A stretch of 64,000 nucleotides of DNA, taken from assembly GCF_016808095.1 (NCBI RefSeq), contig NC_068971.1:13652501-13716500 (forward strand), given 5' to 3'. This DNA is from Vigna angularis. Lineage: Eukaryota; Streptophyta; Magnoliopsida; Fabales; Fabaceae. The translations under genes and the position numbers were made by a program. Of the stretch, positions 59,701 to 64,000 are shown piece after piece (positions within the stretch are counted from its first letter, which is position 1; the number at the start of each line of letters is the position of its first letter). The notes under the pieces are model-generated. The model did not search any database. It saw nothing but the letters and a program-made list of their open reading frames with translations, and was not told the DNA's origin.

Positions 59701-60925
59701 TATGAAAAAGACAGGTATGGAAAGTAAAACATTCTACACCAATTCAACAATAGGTATAAAAGATCTTAAACTTTCTATACCCCTTGTTTCTATACCTACC
59801 AAAAAATAGGTATAAAAAGCCTTTTTTAATAGGTATAAAAAACCATTTTTGTACTAGTGATCGGAGGAGGAAGAGTGTTTCCGGGCGAAGGTAACAGGAG
59901 TTTTCCGCAGTCCCATTCAGCAGAAACAAAAGTTAATCACACACACTCTTCTTTGATATAGGCTTTATTATATTTTAAAAAGTAGTTTTTAAAAAGAAAG
60001 ACAGTACATCTCATTTAATATATTATATAAAGCAAATTCTAAATATTAAATATGATTAAAAAAGTAGAATAAATATGTGGTGTGCTAGTAAGGTGAAATT
60101 GTTACGGTGATTTTGGCAAGGTGAATGAATGAATAGAATGGTTAAATAAGGTTATAAAAATATATTTTATGCTGTTTAAGTGGGTTTATCCAATTATAAA
60201 AGTTGGTGAAAAATGGTGTTGTTGATGCAGATGATGACAGCACATGATCGGTGGCAAGCTTTCAGAGGGGAAAGCACAGACGCCAAAGATCTAATATTTT
60301 CTCTGAAGCGATCGTCCTTTATTCAGCTTAAGACCAAATTGGATGTGTTTATGGCTAATAACACAAGACAAGATATTTGTGACTTTAAGGTCAAAGGTAG
60401 CTGGTTTGAACGATCTTGCGTTGTTTATGCTGGTGAATCTAACAACATCATTGCCCAGGTAAAACTTTCCTCATTAAATATCCAAATCCATATTCTTTTA
60501 AACACATTTTTCTCCCCCCACGATAATTTTTTTTTTCTCGAACAAGATATATATGTGTTTTTCATCTCAAGTTTAAAGATGACCTTTTTTTTTTATTATA
60601 GAAAACTGTTTCTTTAATCTTTATAATTTTTTTAAAATTGTTTTAAACTTGTATCCAAACATTAGAGACTTATCAGTAATCGGAGGTAGATTTTATTAAT
60701 TAGTTTCACATAAACTAATTTATTTCAATGCTATTTAATCATATTGGTAACTGAAAATGTTTTGTTGGAATGGTATTACAGATGCATAAAAAGCACACAG
60801 TTCAGAGTATTTTGATTGGAAAAGACCATTTCATGGTGACGGTTTATCCGAACATTGATTATGCTTTCATAGTGGCGTTAATAGTGATTCTCGACGAGAT
60901 TAACGAAGATGCAAGAGGAGAATAG
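38720..60925 (+). CDS. LURP-one-related protein, LOR2 (3 exons, 21-kb first intron)
   Basis: Exons are 38720-38992, 60231-60458 and 60782-60925, all joining in phase 0 with GT-AG borders, giving 214 residues. Exon 1 has a Pro/Tyr-rich N-terminus, then VDLTMVKKVMTIADGNFVVT and LHDRCVLLDAAGHPLVILRR. Exon 2 has HDRWQAFRGES and SCVVYAGES. Exon 3 has HFMVTVYPNIDYAFIVALIV. This is a canonical LURP-one (Tubby-C-like) protein with the same exon plan as LOR1. The first intron is 21,238 bp; removing the retrotransposon insertion and its duplicated target leaves 378 bp. No lesion is visible in the exons, so the gene may still work if the intron is spliced. Premature polyadenylation inside the insertion is the alternative. 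Confidence 0.85.
39069..39073. repeat. Target-site duplication AAAGT of the LTR retrotransposon
   Basis: AAAGT precedes the 5' LTR and is repeated at 59929-59933 after the 3' LTR. The perfect match fixes both outer borders. Confidence 0.92.
39074..39624 (+). repeat. 5' LTR, 551 bp
   Basis: It starts TGTTACTACCAAGGG and ends CAGCAGAAACA. It has a likely TATA box (CATATAAATAG at about 39358). Aligning with the 3' LTR needs no gaps. Confidence 0.93.
39628..39645 (+). promoter_or_regulatory. Primer-binding site
   Basis: TGGCGCCCACCGTGGGGC lies three bases after the 5' LTR. It starts with TGG as expected for pairing with a tRNA 3' CCA end. I do not assign the tRNA. Confidence 0.75.
39683..40650 (+). 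pseudogene. gag, broken
   Basis: The frame opens at 39683 (MEQDPTAFLQEMRRRMEAM). It meets TAG at 39740, then TGA at 39917 before a frameshift. It resumes at about 39920-40480 with the retrotransposon gag core (EEQIPDRAFPALEKYDGSGD, WYRVFSLSIKGEALAWFHSL, SLRDFMDRFNRTA). A second frameshift near 40450 leads to a basic tail up to 40642. Gag would form the virus-like particle. In this copy it cannot be made as one protein. Confidence 0.85.
40639..44845 (+). pseudogene. pol: protease, reverse transcriptase, two RNase H domains and integrase, broken
   Basis: Domains in order: a degenerate zinc knuckle (CTYHLNIGHNTADC, about 40740); aspartic protease (VLVDQGSS, 41188-41211; GRPCLNAFG); reverse transcriptase (MCTDFTDLNKACPKDSYPL; YVDDMVV at about 42331). 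The first RNase H (about 42680-43130) lacks its usual leading Asp. A second RNase H (about 43148-43530) has YVDGS, NQAEYEA and CRTDSQLVVGQ. Integrase (about 43790-44840) has CLKCQEH and WGVDIVGPF. Frameshifts lie at about 42.6 kb and 44.3 kb. In-frame stops are at 42948, 43485, 43911, 44292 and 44492. The second integrase catalytic Asp is replaced (VTNNGRQF instead of a TDNG-type motif). Confidence 0.88.
44917..45660. repeat. Nine-copy 81-bp tandem array with an internal stem
   Basis: Units begin at an exact 81-bp step (GAG of the anchor motif CCGAGCGGGTGA at 44920, 45001, 45082, 45163, 45244, 45325, 45406, 45487 and 45568, with a partial unit at 45649). Each unit holds GGTCTTAGG and CCTAAGACC around an 18-nt loop containing TTCTAGAGAG. 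The array lies between the 3' end of pol and the 3' end of the antisense gene. Because 81 is divisible by three, an artefactual 27-residue repeat frame appears on the minus strand. Confidence 0.93.
45836..47856 (-). pseudogene. Antisense gene of the Tat retrotransposon (gypsy-type PF04195-like domain plus coiled coil)
   Basis: The minus-strand frame opens at 47856 (MSSNFFGDEGRGYADND), meets TAG at about 47620, then continues as VPHDVRQLPSSFYDRQAF, AFMQAFSAICSGLALKPTPA and DLDLINQLCQLPPKS to a GTAAGC donor near 46902. This resembles the plant 'putative gypsy type transposon' domain. A short intron ends at a TTTGCAG acceptor near 46830. The frame goes on as DYLSKMDPSKNSTFARLF, a Pro-rich linker, a stop near 46432, then a long coiled coil (about 46420-45960) and an acidic/Pro tail to 45836. 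Tat-group elements are known to carry antisense genes of unknown function here. This copy has two stops. Confidence 0.75.
47857..48223. other. Leader of the antisense gene and 3' untranslated part of the retrotransposon
   Basis: No gene is seen. TATTTATACC at about 47963 on the plus strand reads GGTATAAATA on the minus strand, about 100 bp before the antisense start codon, and is a good candidate TATA box. Repeated GATCTGACG motifs occur at about 48020-48095. Confidence 0.5.
48224..48239 (+). promoter_or_regulatory. Polypurine tract region
   Basis: AGGCTTGGGGGACTTG lies immediately before the 3' LTR. The G-rich core is the expected plus-strand primer site, though it is interrupted by pyrimidines. 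Confidence 0.6.
48240..48724 (+). repeat. 3' LTR, first 485 bp
   Basis: It matches the 5' LTR from its start to the base where element E is inserted (after CCGATC). The remaining 66 bp lie at 59863-59928; 485 plus 66 equals the 551 bp of the 5' LTR. Confidence 0.93.
49040..53037 (+). other. Leader of element E, with a probable non-coding first exon and captured exon(s)
   Basis: A pyrimidine-rich leader (about 49055-49474) ends at a GTAAGT donor and may be a non-coding first exon. At 50599-50683, between TTTGCACAG and GTACTTG, a clean 85-nt exon encodes LLMVIAKKDVENVVEKGGR then FYRVIEKN. It looks like a captured host exon of a family I do not recognise. A GC-richer piece at 49770-49930 may be another. 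From 51200 to 52800 the DNA is AT-rich with no gene seen. Confidence 0.4.
53038..56222 (+). pseudogene. tnp2: Element E TNP2 transposase, one frameshift
   Basis: A single long coding block of about 1060 codons. It has an N-terminal zinc-finger-like domain (CPCVNCLNERKLPTEVIREH), the tnp2 core (FPAYGNLSGYSTKGHKACPI; LDVMHVEKNVCDSIIGTLLN), the DUF4218 region (ILCQLEMYFPPSFFDIMVHL; LRWMYPIERYMK) and DUF4216 (CYFGVIKDIWVIDYTSFRV; GYTEEPFIMASQAKQVFYV). The frame changes once between about 54525 and 54560, in or just after a run of seven A (about 54527-54534). Everything else is open, ending TGA at 56220. It would be the catalytic transposase. The shift may be a true lesion or a base-calling error in the homopolymer. 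Unlike B, this tnp2 has no introns in the coding part. Confidence 0.85.
56317..59327 (+). CDS. Element E second gene: Transposase_24 / Ulp1-protease-like fusion (11 exons)
   Basis: Exons: 56317-56616, 56698-56904, 56980-57222, 57293-57788, 57878-58071, 58150-58400, 58479-58646, 58723-58830, 58921-58996, 59068-59163 and 59238-59327. All have GT-AG borders and an open, phase-consistent frame. The N-terminal half is Transposase_24-like (VTWKRARQRPSGEYTSEETA; GREDILAVAIGRPEHSGRVR), then a charged coiled coil (REEIRQEMREEINEMKKEY). The C-terminal third resembles the Ulp1/C48 SUMO-protease fold: GHWQLLLIL (His) and GSFECGYYVM (Cys nucleophile). The usual Asp position reads VVLLCSLHKKP, as also in element F, so proteolytic activity is uncertain. 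Plant CACTA and Mutator-like elements with Ulp1 domains are known; the domain's role there is unclear. Confidence 0.82.
59328..59579. other. 3' untranslated region of element E
   Basis: AT-rich DNA between the stop codon of the second gene and the subterminal repeats; no gene is seen. Confidence 0.5.
59580..59859. repeat. 3' subterminal repeats and terminus of element E
   Basis: About twelve copies of AGGTATAAAA(A/G) or its inverse, ending with TTTTTGTACTAGTG. The same motif is at the left end, for example ACCGGTATA near 48830-48960. Confidence 0.85.
59863..59928 (+). repeat. 3' LTR, last 66 bp
   Basis: This resumes the LTR after element E (GGAGGAGGAAGAGTG...CAGAAACA) and is followed by the AAAGT duplication. 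Confidence 0.92.
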
Positions 60926-63338
60926 AGAAATGGTGAAACAGCTTTGTTCTTTTTCATTTGGATTTCTTATAATAAGGAGCAGTATCATTCTCAACGAACA
61001 ATCCTTAAATCAGAAATCCTACTGATGTTGGTAATATGTAAGCACAAATATTCATCCCTTTCGCGAACCCAATCCTTTCATATGTTCATATATCATTCAT
61101 AAATTTGATTGATTATATACTTTTTTGACCTAGAATAAAATTATATTTTCTAGTAGAAGCACAACGTATACATAAAAACATCCATAAATAATAATATAAA
61201 TAATATTATTCATAAATAAAAACATAAATTAAAATATAGAAAATTCCACTGCAATTTTTTATATTCATAAATATCCAAAATATTATTATTTAATGTTAGC
61301 AAAATCACATGTGCATAAAAGTATCATTATTTTAATATTAGCAAATTTACATGTGTTACACCTGCGTTCACTTTCACATTTTTTTTACTACAGCAAAATT
61401 TTTATTAAACTATAAAATAACTTTTACAAAATAGTGATAAGAAAATCTCACACTATATGATATTTTTCTAAAATTGAGTCTTACTAATAATTGAAAGATT
61501 TTAAATAGCCATAACACTTACAATATTATGGAAAATAAAAATAAAATATCAACTATCTTAAAAATAAAATATGTTTAATTATCATAAAATAATATTGTAC
61601 TTAGATAAATCGAAAATCATAATTACATATCTTTATTTTATTTCTATCAAATCAAACTAAATATTACTATACCCAAAAACTAATAAAATAATATTTAAAC
61701 AAAATTATTAATAAAAGTCTAAAATTTAAGTTTATCCCAACAAATAGTAATTATAAAAAAATTATTTTTATAATTTTAGTGTGTAAATAATTTTTTTATT
61801 ATAAATAATTATTTTAATTTTGAAAACTAGTTATTAAAAAAGTATAAATATAAAACGATTTTTTTATTATAAATAACTATTTAAATTTAAAAGAGTAAAA
61901 CTAGAAAAAAATTATGTACACAAAAAAGTGAATCTCTTTTATTTATTAATGGTAAATGCATTTTGAGAAGGTTTCAGTACAATCAATAATTTAATAATCA
62001 ATAATTTAATATTATTTAGTAGGGTCAAAATTAGTTTAAATATGCATTCTTTTTCCGAAAACCTCTTTTAAAAATAAAATTATCATAAATTTTATGTGCC
62101 AAAACGAATTATACTTAAATAAAGTGATTAATCTTAACAATATTTTCTCAAGAAATTCAAAGTCAAAATATTAACTTCATTATTAATGTTTATGTAAAAA
62201 TAAAAACTCTCAGTCTTCAAATGAAACATTTTTCTTTACTCCCAATAATTTATATTCTTTAGAAATCAAGATCAAGAAAAATTTAATTTTTTTTTCTTCA
62301 GCTCACTATACTTTTAAAAAACAAAACTACGAAACAAACATTAAAACTACCAATATTTTAGAATAACTAAATCAACTTTTATTTTTAGTATTTTTTTTTA
62401 TGTTTTTCTTCATCACAGTAGTCCATATGAATAAACGTTTTAGATTTCAATTTATTATATATAATAGTATTCACAACATTTATTTCATTTATGGAGGAAG
62501 TTCTAAAAGTAAGTTAATTACATTTGAAAATTATAAAGATTATAAAAGCTTCATTCATTTAGTCGCACAATTGATAAGTTTTCAAAAACAATCAATTGAT
62601 AGACTGATTATTTGTGGTTTGTCAAGATGAATGGGTGTGAATTTTAGTTGCAGAATCAAACTTCACTTTTGCAACAAAAAAGCAAGGGTCCTTTCCCCAA
62701 CCTTAAGTTCGTCGTTCCTGGCCAAGATAAAATTCGTAATTGGTATGGAATTAGGGCTTTCAGACAAAATTTTGTTTTCTTTTATAAAATAATTCCTTAA
62801 TTTTGGAATTCTTGTACAGGTTTACATAAAATTAGAAACACCAAATTATTGCAAGAAACGACAAAATAAAAATAAGAAATAAAGGATAGTTAAGCATAAA
62901 AAATTTAGAATCACTTACTTAAAATGTTAATGAATTATAATCTATATATATGAACGCAAATTTACCATGAATAAGTTGTTTTTCTTACTCTGGTGGAAAG
63001 AATTTCAAATATTACAATTTGATCATAATTGTCGTTATCAAATCAAACGTTATATATATTTTAGGTTAAACTCATTCGGAGGTTTTTATTTTTGTGAGAT
63101 GTCCCAGTTACATTCTGTCTTTTTATTTTTGCCAATTTGGTTCTTTTATTGAAAAATTGACTCAATTGAACCCCTGTATTTCAAACGTGGCTTGCAGAGA
63201 ACGTTATACGTGTTTTTTTTATTAATCACGTGGTATTTTCTAAATGAAACATTCTAAAAATTGGGATTTTTTTGAAAGATTTTAAAATTAGGGTTCATTG
63301 AAATTTTAATTGGGTTTAAAATTGGGTATAGCGATTCT
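60926..63338. other. AT-rich DNA downstream of LOR2
   Basis: The 3' UTR of LOR2 is expected in the first few hundred bases. Beyond that I see no gene, terminal repeat or RNA gene. Frames in this part are short and of AT-driven composition. Confidence 0.5.
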
Positions 63339-63539
63339 GCCACCATAGATGGCGACCCCATAACCATCGGAAAAGCTTTGGAAGTGGCAGCCATAACGGC
63401 AGGGAATAAAGCGGTGGACCAAAATGACACAGCAACTATCAGCGCGGCAAAGATTAGGGCTTTCGGAGAGAAGAGTGTGAGGTCCGATGACGTTGGTGAA
63501 ACGACTCAAGGGGAACAAAGTGTGGCAGATTGTGTCTGA
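63339..63539 (+). pseudogene. Seed maturation protein (SMP/LEA) domain fragment
   Basis: The frame reads ATIDGDPITIGKALEVAAIT, then AGNKAVDQNDTATISAAKIR and [13 protein letters not shown], ending TGA. This is one SMP repeat (pattern ITIGEALEA..AG.KPVDQ.DAAAIQAAE.RATG) of the late-embryogenesis-abundant SMP family, which accumulates in drying seeds. No in-frame ATG precedes it, other SMP repeats are absent, and the text after the stop shifts to another frame ([18 protein letters not shown]). It is a fragment, perhaps captured by an unseen element. Identification is by eye. Confidence 0.65.
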
Positions 63540-64000
63540 GAGTGGATTCAAATGTAACAGTGCGGTGTGGGAAGCTCTCAGACACGTGAATCCCTCACCC
63601 CAAAGAGTCCCTGGGAAGATTGCATTTATAAGTACCCTGTTGAGATTGCATAGTTTCATCTGAAAAATTCTGGGCTTTGATTTCAAATTTCTTGCATCAC
63701 GGATATATGTCTCCTCTTCAGCTTTCGACATTACTGTATTCGGATGATCATTACATGATTTTTTTAAATCTTCATCTTAGTGTTAACGTCGTTTTGTGTG
63801 CATTTTCGTTGTTGGTTCAAACGATGTGGTAGGCAGGCAAGCAACTGGTTCAAGTGTTTGAATTTAGTCAGAAACCTGTTGGAACTTTGGTGCCCCTAGA
63901 GTTTAGGTTCTTGTTGCGCATTAAATTGTGGAATTGCGAAGAACAACGATTCTTCAAAAATGAGTCTTCAAAATGAGTATTCAAAATTGGGTTTGAAATT
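63540..64000. other. Right-edge sequence, no complete gene seen
   Basis: A GC-richer stretch to about 63660 has a short coding-looking plus-strand frame ([32 protein letters not shown]) of unknown family. The remainder shows nothing I can name. Confidence 0.35.

Larger units (their letters stand above)
48725..59859 (+). mobile_element. Complete CACTA (En/Spm) DNA transposon E, 11.1 kb
   Basis: The ends read CACTAGTGCAAAA (left) and, inverted, CACTAGTACAAAAA (right). They are flanked by ATC at 48722-48724 and 59860-59862. Subterminal repeats based on AGGTATAAAAAG / ACCGGTATA occur at both ends (48750-49015 and 59580-59850). Genes on the plus strand are tnp2 (53038-56222) and a Transposase_24/Ulp1-like second gene (56317-59327). 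The element split the 3' LTR of the retrotransposon, so it arrived later. One single-base frameshift in tnp2 is the only lesion I noticed. Confidence 0.93.
39074..59928 (+). mobile_element. Ty3/gypsy LTR retrotransposon, Tat-like lineage, split by CACTA element E
   Basis: Both LTRs are 551 bp (TGTTACTACC...AGAAACA) and are flanked by a 5-bp duplication. A primer-binding site (39628), gag, pol (protease, reverse transcriptase, RNase H, a second RNase H, integrase) and a polypurine tract (about 48224-48239) are in order. Without element E the unit is about 9.7 kb. The second RNase H between the first RNase H and integrase, and the antisense gene downstream of pol, are marks of the Tat group. 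My hand count gives about 24 differences between the LTRs (about 4.4 percent), 22 of them transitions. All coding regions carry stops or frameshifts, so this copy is dead. It lies in the same orientation as LOR2. Confidence 0.93.

Noticed and set aside
63306..63731. 141-codon minus-strand frame at the right edge
   Set aside because: The plus strand in the same place encodes a recognisable SMP domain, which explains the open minus-strand frame.

Overview
The window is eukaryotic, nuclear and almost certainly from a flowering plant. It shows GT-AG introns, AT-rich intergenic DNA, En/Spm (CACTA) transposons with TNP2 transposases, a Ty3/gypsy retrotransposon of the Tat type, and two LURP-one-related (LOR) genes. 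A legume or another eudicot is my best guess, but no feature proves the species. There is no bacterial content and no rRNA or tRNA gene that I could recognise.

Layout. (1) 1-1848: one end of a CACTA element (C) that runs off the left edge. It carries captured exons of a short-chain dehydrogenase and of a plastid-type fructosamine/ribulosamine kinase. (2) 1849-2637 and 18426-20214: two halves of an older, internally deleted CACTA element (A, coding on the minus strand). (3) 2638-18422: a complete 15.8-kb CACTA element (B), inserted in an intron of A with a perfect ATT target-site duplication. Its tnp2 gene (4 exons) and second gene (5 exons) both look intact. (4) 20215-27636: broken CACTA pieces (D, G, F). 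F is a plus-strand near-copy of A, so A and F form a large inverted repeat. F encodes a Transposase_24/Ulp1-like protein.

(5) 28742-29729: a compact three-exon LOR gene (LOR1). (6) 29730-38600: repeats, a 627-bp CACTA-type miniature element, a Copia gag scrap, a CACTA leader fragment, a minus-strand TOM1-like gene fragment and AT-rich DNA. (7) 38720-60925: a second three-exon LOR gene (LOR2). Its first intron holds a 20.9-kb nested insertion: a Tat-lineage LTR retrotransposon (39074-59928, target-site duplication AAAGT) whose 3' LTR is split by a complete 11.1-kb CACTA element (E, 48725-59859, target-site duplication ATC). The LOR2 reading frame is still intact across all three exons. (8) 60926-64000: AT-rich DNA, then a seed-maturation (SMP/LEA) gene fragment.

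How it fits together. Two small host genes sit in a transposon graveyard with at least three nesting levels: host intron, then retrotransposon, then DNA transposon. B and E are the recent arrivals. B has no visible coding lesion and E appears to have one single-base lesion. The retrotransposon carries premature stops that mostly look like C-to-T decay. It also carries a spliced antisense gene and an 81-bp tandem array whose internal stem shows a compensatory change. The most notable points are the 21-kb LOR2 intron, the apparently intact B element, the A/F inverted repeat and the covarying hairpin array.
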